This document shows, piece after piece, positions 1-7,360 of a stretch of 64,000 nucleotides of DNA. The stretch is from Cohnella nanjingensis (GTDB lineage Bacteria; Bacillota; Bacilli; Paenibacillales; Paenibacillaceae). The notes beneath the pieces are model-generated. The model was not told the origin of the DNA, ran no database searches, and saw only the letters and a program-made list of their open reading frames with translations. Made by a program: the position numbers and the translations under genes. The stretch covers positions 62,001 to 126,000 of the forward strand of contig NZ_JACJVP010000004.1 of NCBI RefSeq assembly GCF_014212125.1, given 5' to 3'. Within the stretch, counting starts at the first letter, position 1. Every line of letters begins with the position of its first letter.

Positions 1-7
1 TAGCTGC

Positions 8-982
8 CTACAGGCCTAGGCCGGCCGGCAGACGCTCCAGCGCCGCCTCCAGCGCGCGCAGGTCGTACGGTAGCGACGCGACCAGCGTCAGCGGCTCGTC
101 CGTCACCGGGTGACGGAACGCGAGCAGCGCGGCGTGCAGCGCCTGCCGTCCGATAACGCCGGCCAAGCGGTCCGCGAGCGCCGTCCGCGCCCAATCCGGA
201 TCGGCGTAATAGCCGTCGCCGATGAGCGGGCATCCGACGGAGCCGAGGTGCACGCGGATCTGATGCGTACGCCCGGTCCCCAGGCGCACGTCCAAGGCGC
301 TCGCCCCGCAGGCGTAAGGCCGCGCGACCTCGTAATAGGTCAGCGACGGCTGCCCGTCCGGCAGGACGGCCCGCCGGTGCGGGTCCTCCGGCACGCGTCC
401 GATCGGCGCGTCCACTTCCCCGCGCGCCGCGGGGGGATGCCCGTAGACGTAGGCGCGATACTTCTTCTCGATGCCGCCGGCCATCATCTGGACGGACAGC
501 TGCTGATGCGCGTACGGGTGCTTGGCCACGACGACCAGTCCCGACGTGTCCTCGTCCAGCCGGTGCACCGGCCGGAACCGGCAGCGCTCGCCGCGCTCCC
601 GCCAGTAATGGACGACGCCGTTCGCGAGCGTATTCGCGTAATGGCCCGTCGTCGGATGGACGATCAGCCCGGCGGGCTTGTTCAGCACGAGCAGATGCTC
701 ATCTTCAAATGCGATGTCGAGCGCCATCGGTTGCGGCAGGATGTCCTCCGACTCCTCCTCCGGCATGCGCAGCTCGATCCGGTCGCCGACCGCGAGCCGG
801 GCGCTCGAGTAGGCTTTCTCCCCGTTGATCGTCACGCCTGCCTCGGTCGTCTTGAGTCTGACCCATAGACGCCTGGACACGCCCAGCCGGTGGCGCAGCA
901 CGTCCCGGAGCATCCGCCCCTCGTCCTGCGCATCGGCCACGTGGACCAGCGGCGCGTAATATCCGTTCGTACGTTCCGTCAT
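8..982 (-). CDS. RluA/RluD-family 23S rRNA pseudouridine synthase
   Basis: Converts a specific uridine in rRNA (or tRNA) to pseudouridine in the cytoplasm. The 324-aa product has an S4-like RNA-binding stretch at about residues 12-75, then the catalytic RluA-type domain. The family signature HRLDEDTSG is at about residues 140-148 and carries the catalytic Asp at 143. The R-T-H-Q-I-R-V-H motif of the family is near 240. Length fits RluD paralogues of Bacillales (YlyB, YhcT, YjbO); which paralogue it is, and so which uridine it modifies, cannot be decided here. It lies 15 bp downstream of the cobalamin adenosyltransferase gene on the same strand and may be co-transcribed. Confidence 0.93.
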   Translation of the reverse strand: MTERTNGYYAPLVHVADAQDEGRMLRDVLRHRLGVSRRLWVRLKTTEAGVTINGEKAYSSARLAVGDRIELRMPEEESEDILPQPMALDIAFEDEHLLVLNKPAGLIVHPTTGHYANTLANGVVHYWRERGERCRFRPVHRLDEDTSGLVVVAKHPYAHQQLSVQMMAGGIEKKYRAYVYGHPPAARGEVDAPIGRVPEDPHRRAVLPDGQPSLTYYEVARPYACGASALDVRLGTGRTHQIRVHLGSVGCPLIGDGYYADPDWARTALADRLAGVIGRQALHAALLAFRHPVTDEPLTLVASLPYDLRALEAALERLPAGLGL

Positions 983-997
983 GCTGTCGATAGCCCC

Positions 998-1615
998 TTA
1001 CTCCTTGTCGCGTTTGAACACGTTCGCGCCGCGTTCGTATTCGATGTCGCCGACGCCGAGCCGCGCATTCGCGGCGCGGGCGGCGGCGAAGAAATAGTCC
1101 GATAGCCGGTTCAGATAAGTCCGTACCTCCGCCGGGCAAGGCTGCCCGGCCGCGGCGAGCGTGACGACGCGACGCTCCGCGCGCCTGCAGACCGTGCGGC
1201 AGACGTGGAAGAGCGCAGCCGCCTCGCTGCCGCCCGGCAGGATAAAGCGCTGAATAGGCGGCGTCTCGGCTTCCAGCCGATCGATCCAACCCTCGACTCT
1301 CGCCGTCATCTCCGGCGAGACCTTCAACTGCTCCGGAGCCGGCGCCGCATAGGACAGATCGGAGCCGCAGTCGAACAGCTCGTGCTGGACGACGGTTAGG
1401 TCTTGAAGCAAGTCGTCCCACCACCCCGGCTGCCCTTCCCTTGCACCCTCGCCCGAGCTCGTTTGCGCGCGCGCGATCGCGGCGGCCGTCTGCCCGACGA
1501 ACGCATTCAGCTCGTCGATGGTGCCGTAAGCTTCCACGCGCGCGTCGTCCTTGGACACGCGGCCGCCGATGACGGACGTCCGCCCTTCGTCGCCGGTGCG
1601 CGTATATAGTTTCAC
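998..1615 (-). CDS. PduO-type cob(I)alamin adenosyltransferase
   Basis: Transfers the 5'-deoxyadenosyl group of ATP to cob(I)alamin, making adenosylcobalamin. The 205-aa protein opens with the family motif KLYTRTGDEGRTSVIGG, part of the ATP site, and carries the Arg-rich helix VCRRAERRVV near residue 155 typical of PduO-type (trimeric) enzymes. I place the start at a GTG preceded by GGAGGA at 8-9 bp; a longer in-frame ATG upstream lies inside the cobU-like gene and has no good ribosome site. The GTG overlaps the TGA of the cobU-like gene (GTGA), so the two are translationally coupled. Confidence 0.93.
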   Translation of the reverse strand: MKLYTRTGDEGRTSVIGGRVSKDDARVEAYGTIDELNAFVGQTAAAIARAQTSSGEGAREGQPGWWDDLLQDLTVVQHELFDCGSDLSYAAPAPEQLKVSPEMTARVEGWIDRLEAETPPIQRFILPGGSEAAALFHVCRTVCRRAERRVVTLAAAGQPCPAEVRTYLNRLSDYFFAAARAANARLGVGDIEYERGANVFKRDKE

Positions 1616-2253
1616 GATGGATTCCTCCGTTTCACTCGTTCGCCTCGCACTTCGGCCGCCAGCCCCGAAGTCAGCCGATAGATGCCGTGAGCCTGCTCCG
1701 ACAGCCGTCGGTTCGCCTCGCATAGGAGCCCGATATATAGTCGCTCCCAGGGATCGCTCGCGAGCCCCGCGATCGTATCTTCGGTGACGACCACCCGCGT
1801 GCCCTGGAACCCCAGCAGCGCGCCCAGCACGTCCCGGAAGGCTGCTTCAAGCCCGGGGCGGCAGCGCGACAACGGATCCCCGCCTTCGGCGGAAACTCGC
1901 AGATCGCATCGCTCCGAGCCCGCGCGCGCGTCCGCGATGAGCTGCCTGAGCCAGCCTGACAAGCTGTCCATGAGCACCACCCTGCGATCGGCGCGGAACG
2001 GGTTCGAGCTGCGGTTGATCCGGTTCAGATGCCCGGAGAGCCGGTCGTCCGCGTATAGCCGCGACCATGCGAATCCGTAAGGCCCCGGATCCTCGGGCTC
2101 GGGCGCGAACGCAGCCTGCTTGTCCGCGCCCTTCGTCTCGAGCGGCCATGCGGGACAGGCCAGCCGGATCGCCTCCCGGCCGTGCGACTCGGCCAGCGTC
2201 TCCGCGTAAGCCGACTTGCCGCAGCCGATCCCCCCGGTGACCACCAAGAGCAT
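1612..2253 (-). CDS. cobU: CobU-like adenosylcobinamide kinase / guanylyltransferase
   Basis: CobU phosphorylates adenosylcobinamide and adds GMP during late cobalamin assembly or salvage. Seen here: a P-loop GGIGCGKS at about residues 8-15, a VLMDSLSGWLRQL block matching the family's V-D-C-L-T-x-W-L block, and a C-terminal NRRLSEQAHGIYRLTSGL block like the family end. Odd: the usual GGARSGKS loop and the His-Arg guanylylation loop are strongly altered, so guanylyltransferase activity is uncertain and it may be a divergent kinase. 213 aa is longer than the usual ~180. Start is ATG after GGGAG; its stop overlaps the downstream adenosyltransferase start, which supports a cobamide role. Confidence 0.7.
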   Translation of the reverse strand: MLLVVTGGIGCGKSAYAETLAESHGREAIRLACPAWPLETKGADKQAAFAPEPEDPGPYGFAWSRLYADDRLSGHLNRINRSSNPFRADRRVVLMDSLSGWLRQLIADARAGSERCDLRVSAEGGDPLSRCRPGLEAAFRDVLGALLGFQGTRVVVTEDTIAGLASDPWERLYIGLLCEANRRLSEQAHGIYRLTSGLAAEVRGERVKRRNPS

Positions 2254-2298
2254 CTCCCGTCACCCCCCGCTCGTTCATATCCTCACTATAGCACAAAA

Positions 2299-2333
2299 GA
2301 AAAAGGCCGGTAACGGAAGTCGACCGGGCCTTA
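2299..2333 (-). terminator. Rho-independent terminator of the Spo0E-like gene
   Basis: On the minus strand an AAGG-C-CCGGT arm pairs with ACCGG-CCTT around a ~10-nt loop and is followed directly by TTTCTTTT. The stem begins at the stop codon of the Spo0E-like gene. Confidence 0.8.
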
Positions 2334-2594
2334 GCGGATGACGCAAATTTGTCTCATATATTCGTTGATCTTCACGTCCAACATACGGCTGATCTCCATG
2401 ACGGGCTCGGAGGTGAACGATTCTTCGCGAATGAACGTCTCCGTCATTCTGCGTCTTAACGTATCGATCTCCTCTTCCAGCCTTCTATCGATCAGCGGGG
2501 ATGATCCGCCAGCCTCTCCGGTGTGATCCGGGGCGGATAAGATCATACGAGCCGCGGCCGTATCCAGGAGGTTATGTGGTTCCGCCGTCGCCAT
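2331..2594 (-). CDS. Spo0E-like sporulation regulatory protein
   Basis: Spo0E-family proteins dephosphorylate Spo0A~P and so restrain entry into sporulation. The 87-aa protein ends in the short two-helix Spo0E domain: EEEIDTLRRRM, then S-F-T-S-E-P-V, then SRMLDVKINEYM, matching the family pattern of a first helix, an S-x-T-S turn and a second helix with L-D-x-x-I-x-x-Y. The N-terminal ~40 residues are not part of the domain. I chose the ATG with GGGGGAAG 8 bp upstream rather than an upstream ATG that adds 18 basic residues. A TATAAT-like -10 lies at 2654-2659. It stands alone, ended by its own terminator. Confidence 0.85.
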   Translation of the reverse strand: MATAEPHNLLDTAAARMILSAPDHTGEAGGSSPLIDRRLEEEIDTLRRRMTETFIREESFTSEPVMEISRMLDVKINEYMRQICVIR

Positions 2595-2705
2595 GCTCTT
2601 CCCCCTTTCGCCCGCATCCATCCATTTTCGTCTCGGGTTGCAAAACAAGGGTTATTATAGCAGAACCTTGGGAAAAAGAACATCTTTTTCGTATATTTTA
2701 CCGCT

Positions 2706-3920
2706 TTATCTCAATTTATTCAAAAATCCGCCAATTCTCTCCAGCGCCTCTGTCAATTGTGAGACCGAAGTCGCATACGAGCAGCGGATAAAGCCTTCTC
2801 CGCCGCGGCCGAACACGTGTCCGGGGACCGCTGCGACCTTCACTTCCTGCACCAGCCGCTGGGAGAATTCCTCCGAGCTGAGACCCGTCGATTGAATGGA
2901 AGGGAACGCGTAGAACGCGCCTTGGGGTTCGTGGCATTCAAGGCCGATCTCGCGGAACCCTTGCACGACGAGCCGCCGGCGCTGGTTGTAGGACTCGATC
3001 ATGCGGTGCATGTCTTCCATCCCGTTCTTCAGCGCCTCGAGCGCGGCCACTTGGCCCATGATCGGCGCGCACATGACCGTGTACTGGTGAATCTTGAGCA
3101 TGGCGCCGATCAGATCGGGATGTCCGCACGCGTAGCCCATCCGCCAGCCGGTCATCGCGAACGCCTTCGAGAAGCCGCTGACGACGATCGTCCGGTCCTT
3201 CATGCCGGGCAAGGAGGCGAAGCTGACATGGCGCTCCCCGTAGGATAGTTCCGCATAGATCTCGTCGGAGATGACGATCAGATCGTGCTCTTCGACGACC
3301 TTGGCGATCGGCAGCAGATCCTCGTAGGTCATGACGGCGCCCGTCGGGTTGCTCGGATAGCAGAGGATGAGCAGCTTGGAACGCGGCGTGATCGCGGCCC
3401 GCAGACTCTCCGCCGTCAGCTTGAACTGATCCTTCGCGAACGTCTCGATGCCGACGGCTACGCCGCCGCCGAGCGTCGCGATCGGGTTGTACGGGATATA
3501 GGTCGGCTCCGGGATGAGGAGTTCGTCACCCGGCTCCAGCAGCGCCCGGATCGCCAGATCGATCGCTTCGCTGCCGCCGACGGTCACGAGCACTTCGTCC
3601 GCCGGATTGTACGTCAGATGGAAGCGGTCGTGCAGGTATTCGCCGATCGCTTCGCGCAGCTCGGGCATGCCGGCGTTGGCGGTGTACTGCGTCTTCCCCT
3701 TCTCCAGGGAATAGACCGCCGCGTCGCGGAACCGCCACGGCGTGACGAAGTCCGGCTCCCCGACGCCCAGGGAGATAATGCTGCTGTCCTTGCTTGCGCT
3801 CACCAAGTCAAAAAAACGCCGGATCCCCGATGGCGGGATGGCGCGAGCGCTGGCGGCGAGGTAGTCTTGCATGCCGCCCTTCGGTTTGCTGGTCTCGAGC
3901 TTTTCCTCGTTCGTAATCAT
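2706..3920 (-). CDS. PLP-dependent class I/II aminotransferase, AlaT-like
   Basis: Fold type I aminotransferase, 404 aa. Visible: PSGIRRFFDL and SLGVGEPDF near the N-terminus (substrate side), VISDEIYAEL with the Asp that binds the PLP pyridine nitrogen, and SGFSKAFAMTGWRMGY with the Schiff-base Lys. Overall similarity is to the YugH(AlaT)/PatA group. The gene lies 39 bp after an Lrp/AsnC regulator, the same order as B. subtilis alaR-alaT, whose products control and carry out pyruvate/glutamate-alanine transamination. Alanine as substrate is inferred from that synteny; an aromatic or acetyl-diaminopimelate substrate is possible. Start chosen with AAAGGA about 11 bp upstream. Confidence 0.88.
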   Translation of the reverse strand: MITNEEKLETSKPKGGMQDYLAASARAIPPSGIRRFFDLVSASKDSSIISLGVGEPDFVTPWRFRDAAVYSLEKGKTQYTANAGMPELREAIGEYLHDRFHLTYNPADEVLVTVGGSEAIDLAIRALLEPGDELLIPEPTYIPYNPIATLGGGVAVGIETFAKDQFKLTAESLRAAITPRSKLLILCYPSNPTGAVMTYEDLLPIAKVVEEHDLIVISDEIYAELSYGERHVSFASLPGMKDRTIVVSGFSKAFAMTGWRMGYACGHPDLIGAMLKIHQYTVMCAPIMGQVAALEALKNGMEDMHRMIESYNQRRRLVVQGFREIGLECHEPQGAFYAFPSIQSTGLSSEEFSQRLVQEVKVAAVPGHVFGRGGEGFIRCSYATSVSQLTEALERIGGFLNKLR

Positions 3921-3959
3921 GGGACATCGTTCCTTTGCGGTCGGTTTACTGGCATAGCG

Positions 3960-4451
3960 TTAAGGCGAGACCAGCAGGCGGTGATCGTCCTCGAACTCCT
4001 CGAAGATAATGCCGTCTTGTTTATATTTCTTCAAAATAAAGAAGGTTTTGGTCGCGATGACGGATTCGATGGTCGACAGCTTGTGGGAGACGAACGAAGC
4101 GACCTCCTTCAAGTTCTTGCCCTCGATCTCCACCAGCAGATCGTACGCGCCGGACATCAGATAGACCGACTTCACTTCCGGGTAGAGATAGATCCGCTCC
4201 GCGATGCTCTCGAATCCGCGGCCGCGCTCCGGCGTGCACTCCACCTCGATCAGCGCCGTTACTTTCTCGTCGTCCACCTTGCTCCAATTGACGACGGTCG
4301 CATACTTGACAATAACGTGGTCCCGCTCCATCTCCGCGATGGCGGAGGACACTTCGGCTTCGCCCGCCCCGAGCATCGTTGCGATCGTGGCGCCGGACAG
4401 CCTCGCGTCTTCTTTCAGCAGATCCAGAATCTTCAGCTTCAACTCGTTCAT
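3960..4451 (-). CDS. Lrp/AsnC-family regulator, AlaR-like
   Basis: DNA-binding regulator of 163 aa with an N-terminal winged helix-turn-helix (residues ~5-55, LKEDARLSGATIATML) and a C-terminal RAM/AsnC ligand-binding domain (~70-150). It begins with AGGAGGG spaced 8 bp from ATG. It precedes the AlaT-like aminotransferase and is probably its local regulator, as AlaR is for alaT in B. subtilis. The effector is not deducible. Divergence from classic Lrp: no very acidic C-terminal tail; it ends FEDDHRLLVSP. Confidence 0.88.
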   Translation of the reverse strand: MNELKLKILDLLKEDARLSGATIATMLGAGEAEVSSAIAEMERDHVIVKYATVVNWSKVDDEKVTALIEVECTPERGRGFESIAERIYLYPEVKSVYLMSGAYDLLVEIEGKNLKEVASFVSHKLSTIESVIATKTFFILKKYKQDGIIFEEFEDDHRLLVSP

Positions 4452-4532
4452 GGGGATCCCTCCTGAATAACTTTCATATTACATCAAATACAGGCTTGAT
4501 GAAAAGGATCATTTCGGAAAGCGGGATACCGC

Positions 4533-4567
4533 GAAAAAGTCCTCCCCCGCCAAGCGGGGGAGGACTT
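4533..4567 (-). terminator. Terminator of the spore coat gene pair
   Basis: A 14-bp perfect stem (AAGTCCTCCCCCGC with its complement) closed by a 3-nt loop and followed on the minus strand by TTTTTCGC. It lies directly after the stop of the CotF-type gene. Confidence 0.93.
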
Positions 4568-4571
4568 CCGG

Positions 4572-4934
4572 TCAGTGCTGCTGTTGTTGCTGCTGCGCGG
4601 CTTGGGCTTGCTGCTGCTGCCAAGCGGGCATCGCTTGGTGCGCCTGCTGAACGAACTGGTTCGTTTTTTGCTGCGTGCTCTGATAGCTCTTCAACTGCTT
4701 GTCGATCTCTTGCTTCAACGCCGGCGACGCGGCGTTGTACATGTTCTGCGACTGCATCGCGTTGAAGAGCTCGCCTTGCATCTGAAGCGTAGTGTTCAAG
4801 AGCTGCGTGAACGATTGGCGAACCGTCGGGCAGACCGATTCGGTCGCCGCCGTGGCGTATTCGCGGGTCACGCGCTTCAAGTCGGACAATACGGTATATG
4901 CCAGATCCCCGTCCGGCATAAATTGCTGCGTCAT
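4572..4934 (-). CDS. CotF-family spore coat protein
   Basis: Structural protein of the endospore coat (Coat_F family). The 120-aa sequence is mostly helical: LAYTVLSDLKRVTREYATAA, then an S-V-C-P-x-V-R-Q-S-F block and LNTTLQMQGELFNAM, all typical of the family. The last ~20 residues are almost only Gln, Ala and His (QQQQAQAAQQQQQQH), useful for cross-linking or metal binding but unassigned. Preceded by a good ribosome site (AAGGAGGAACGACG). Follows the 76-aa coat-like gene by 15 bp, so the two form an operon. Confidence 0.85.
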   Translation of the reverse strand: MTQQFMPDGDLAYTVLSDLKRVTREYATAATESVCPTVRQSFTQLLNTTLQMQGELFNAMQSQNMYNAASPALKQEIDKQLKSYQSTQQKTNQFVQQAHQAMPAWQQQQAQAAQQQQQQH

Positions 4935-4949
4935 CGTCGTCGTTCCTCC

Positions 4950-5180
4950 TTAAGATTGCGGTTGCATGGGCGCGAGCGGCTGGTGCTGCTGAAGCATCGA
5001 CATCAGCGTCTGATAGTGCTGCGTGTGCACTTGCGCCTGATGATCGAGCACTTGCTTCACTTGCGGATTGGTGCAGTTCGCGGCGGATGCCGTGCATTGC
5101 TTGATCAGCAGGTCTTCGTTCGACATCGAGTCGGCGATATACTCGAGCTCTTTGGCGGTGATCGGCTGGAGCGTAGGCAT
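4950..5180 (-). CDS. Small spore coat-like protein
   Basis: 76-aa protein, ITAKELEYIADSMSNEDLLIKQC at residues 7-29 being the recognisable part; this matches the N-terminal helix of CotF-like coat proteins. The remainder is Gln/His rich (DHQAQVHTQHYQTLMSMLQQ). Ribosome site AAAAGGAGGGG. Upstream partner of the CotF-type gene in a two-gene unit, expected to be transcribed in the mother cell late in sporulation; I could not identify a convincing sigma-K or sigma-E promoter by eye. Confidence 0.75.
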   Translation of the reverse strand: MPTLQPITAKELEYIADSMSNEDLLIKQCTASAANCTNPQVKQVLDHQAQVHTQHYQTLMSMLQQHQPLAPMQPQS

Positions 5181-5279
5181 TGGGTGAATTCCCCTCCTTT
5201 TCCTGACATCAAACGATAGTCTGGTTTGCCGCGCCGTTTTCTATACAGCGTTCCTATCGCCTCTCGCCGGAAGACGATG

Positions 5280-5319
5280 AAGGCCGTCCCTGGCGAACGG
5301 CTTCGCCCGGAACGGCCTG
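5280..5319 (-). terminator. Possible terminator of cysK
   Basis: Inverted repeat AGGCCGTTCC / GGGACGGCCT around an ~18-nt loop about 20 bp beyond cysK; the following minus-strand sequence has only a weak T tract (TTCATC). Confidence 0.45.
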
Positions 5320-5338
5320 GAACGGTACGACGATACGG

Positions 5339-6259
5339 TTAGAAAAGGTCCATGCTGAGATACCGCTCCCCGGTATCGGGGGCGATGCAGAGGACGCGTT
5401 TGCCGGCCCCCAGCTTCTTGGCCAGCTGCAACGCCGCCCACACCGAAGCGCCGGAGGAAGGTCCGACGAGCAGGCCTTCCCTGCGCGCCAGCTGCTTCAT
5501 CGTCTCGATCGCGTCCTCGTCGGTCACGCGGACGATCTCGTCGTAGACGGCGGTGTTGAGGATCTCCGGCACGAACCCGGGGCTCGTCCCGACGAGCTTG
5601 TGCGGGCCGGGCTGGCCGCCGGAGAGCACGGGAGAGCCCGCAGGCTCCACCACCGCGACGTAGATGCCCGGCAGCTGCGCCTTCAGTGTCTCCCCGACGC
5701 CCGTGATCGTCCCGCCCGTCCCCGCCGTCGCGACGAAGGCGTCCAGCCTTCCGCCGGTCTGCTCGATAATCTCGCGCGCCGTCGTCGTCCGGTGAATGTT
5801 CGGATTCGCCGGATTCGCGAATTGGTTCGGCATGAAGCTGCCGGGATTCGCCGCCACGATCCGCTCGGCTTCCGCGATCGCGCCGGGCATCCGCTGCGCG
5901 GCAGGCGTAAGGACGACTTCGGCGCCGTAGCCTAGGAGCAGGGAGATGCGTTCCTTCGTCATGTTGTCCGGCATGACCAGGATGAGCCGATAGCCCCGGG
6001 CAGCCGCGTTCATCGCCAGACCGATGCCGGTATTGCCGCTCGTCGGCTCGACGATCAGGGAGCCGGGACCGATGAGCCCCCTCTCCTCCGCGTCGGCGAT
6101 CAAGCCGTAAGCGGCCCGGTCTTTGACGCTGCCGCTCGGATTCATCTTCTCCAGCTTTACCAGCACTTCGGCGTCTTCGCCGCCGGTCAGTCGGCGCAGC
6201 CGGACGGCAGGGGTGTCTCCGATCATCTCGGCGACCGATTGATAGACCCTGGCTGTCAT
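5339..6259 (-). CDS. cysK: Cysteine synthase (O-acetylserine sulfhydrylase)
   Basis: PLP enzyme making cysteine from O-acetylserine and sulfide. 306 aa, the family length. The PLP lysine is in NPSGSVKDRAA (Lys46); the substrate-binding loop EPTSGNTGIGLAM is at ~69-81; a glycine-rich phosphate loop VATAGTGGTITGVGE is near 173; and the C-terminus CIAPDTGERYLSMDLF is characteristic of CysK. It lies 15 bp downstream of the zinc-ribbon gene and is probably read with it. No S-box or T-box leader is visible directly in front, so expression probably comes from further upstream. Confidence 0.95.
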   Translation of the reverse strand: MTARVYQSVAEMIGDTPAVRLRRLTGGEDAEVLVKLEKMNPSGSVKDRAAYGLIADAEERGLIGPGSLIVEPTSGNTGIGLAMNAAARGYRLILVMPDNMTKERISLLLGYGAEVVLTPAAQRMPGAIAEAERIVAANPGSFMPNQFANPANPNIHRTTTAREIIEQTGGRLDAFVATAGTGGTITGVGETLKAQLPGIYVAVVEPAGSPVLSGGQPGPHKLVGTSPGFVPEILNTAVYDEIVRVTDEDAIETMKQLARREGLLVGPSSGASVWAALQLAKKLGAGKRVLCIAPDTGERYLSMDLF

Positions 6260-6274
6260 TGCGCCATCCCCTCT

Positions 6275-6805
6275 CTAGTCGTCCCGGGCTTCCCGGCTCA
6301 ACTTCTGCGCGACTCGTCCGCGGTCCGCGTCGGACAACGTATGCGTCATCGCGAAGCAGGACGGGCAAACGTAGACATGCATCTCGAAAGGCGCTTGAAG
6401 CACCGCCTCGCCGCCCAGCAGTTCGGCCTTGCGAGGCGAGAACGCCTCCGCCGAGACGGTCTGGCGGCCGGCTTCGAGCATATACTCGCGGCACTGCGGA
6501 CATTCCGGCACGAGATCCTGCTCGTCTAGCAGCGCCTCAACCGTCTCCTCGTAGCGCAGGAGCGCTTCGTTCTTCTCCCGAAGGTCCCCGTCCTGCCCCC
6601 ATGCGAGATCGTCCGTTTCCGATTCGGACGCGACATCGTCTTCATCCTCTTCGTCCTCTTCTTCCTCCGCCTCCGCGCCGAGGCCGAACTGCAGCGTGCG
6701 GTAGCCCTTCAATTCATTGTCGCAGACCGGGCAGAATTCGTCCGGCTCTTGGCCTTCTTCTTGAATCAGTTCGCTCTGGCACCACGGACATACGATCGCG
6801 GCCAT
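6275..6805 (-). CDS. Zinc-ribbon protein of unknown function
   Basis: 176-aa soluble protein. Two CxxC knuckles at the N-terminus (CPWC, CPVC) and two further on (CPQC near 113, CPSC near 147) should form two zinc ribbons. Between them is a very acidic low-complexity linker (EAEEEEDEEDEDD). No catalytic motif is recognisable. The start codon lies 1 bp past the stop of the 27-aa membrane peptide upstream (TAATATG), so translation is probably coupled. A role in nucleic-acid or protein binding is only a guess. Confidence 0.8.
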   Translation of the reverse strand: MAAIVCPWCQSELIQEEGQEPDEFCPVCDNELKGYRTLQFGLGAEAEEEEDEEDEDDVASESETDDLAWGQDGDLREKNEALLRYEETVEALLDEQDLVPECPQCREYMLEAGRQTVSAEAFSPRKAELLGGEAVLQAPFEMHVYVCPSCFAMTHTLSDADRGRVAQKLSREARDD

Positions 6806-6806
6806 A

Positions 6807-6890
6807 TTATCCCTCCATTACCATATACACGATGCCGAAAATAAAAAACAGCACGGCAATCGCGAACAGCGTTCCCCATAAATACTTCAT
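6807..6890 (-). CDS. 27-aa single-pass membrane peptide
   Basis: Starts ATG with GGAGGATTTGGG upstream and encodes MKYLWGTLFA followed by a hydrophobic stretch to VYMVMEG. One transmembrane helix covers nearly the whole peptide. The gene sits between the DUF350 protein and the zinc-ribbon protein with tight spacing on both sides, which with the strong ribosome site supports real translation. Function unknown. Confidence 0.65.
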   Translation of the reverse strand: MKYLWGTLFAIAVLFFIFGIVYMVMEG

Positions 6891-6915
6891 CCCAAATCCT
6901 CCTGCGGCAACCCGC

Positions 6916-7347
6916 TCAACCGAGCGTCACGGCCGCGCCGATTATATAGGAGAGCGACACGGACAGCAGCAGCGAGATCAGTCCGACCGCGCGATTGTCC
7001 TTGCCGATCTCGTCGTCAATCCGGAAAACTGGCGTGACGAATTCGAACAGGAAGTACGCGGCGAGGAGCAACAGAAACCCGGCCCCGGCCCACAGCAGAC
7101 TCTCGTAGATCGAATCGTTCGATTCGATCGAGAAGCGGAAGATGTTGCAGATTCCGAAAATCTTGCCGCCAGTCGCCATGGCCACGGCCAAATTGCCTTT
7201 GCGAATCTCGTTCCAGCAGTCGTACTTCGTCACCCATTCGAAGCAAGCCAGGCAGACGATCAGCATGAGGATGCCGACGGAGAAATAGGCCAGCATCGCT
7301 ACAATCGGATGCGCCAGCCAGGTGTCGACGGTTCCCGTCTCAGGCAT
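6916..7347 (-). CDS. DUF350-family membrane protein (YshE-like)
   Basis: 143-aa inner-membrane protein with four predicted helices (about 15-37, 47-70, 83-103, 120-142). The block IRKGNLAVAMATGGKIFGICNIFRF is the DUF350 hallmark; each DUF350 unit is a pair of helices. It starts 13 bp after mutS2, exactly where yshE follows mutSB in B. subtilis. Biochemical role unknown. Confidence 0.88.
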   Translation of the reverse strand: MPETGTVDTWLAHPIVAMLAYFSVGILMLIVCLACFEWVTKYDCWNEIRKGNLAVAMATGGKIFGICNIFRFSIESNDSIYESLLWAGAGFLLLLAAYFLFEFVTPVFRIDDEIGKDNRAVGLISLLLSVSLSYIIGAAVTLG

Positions 7348-7360
7348 CGGACGCCCTCCT

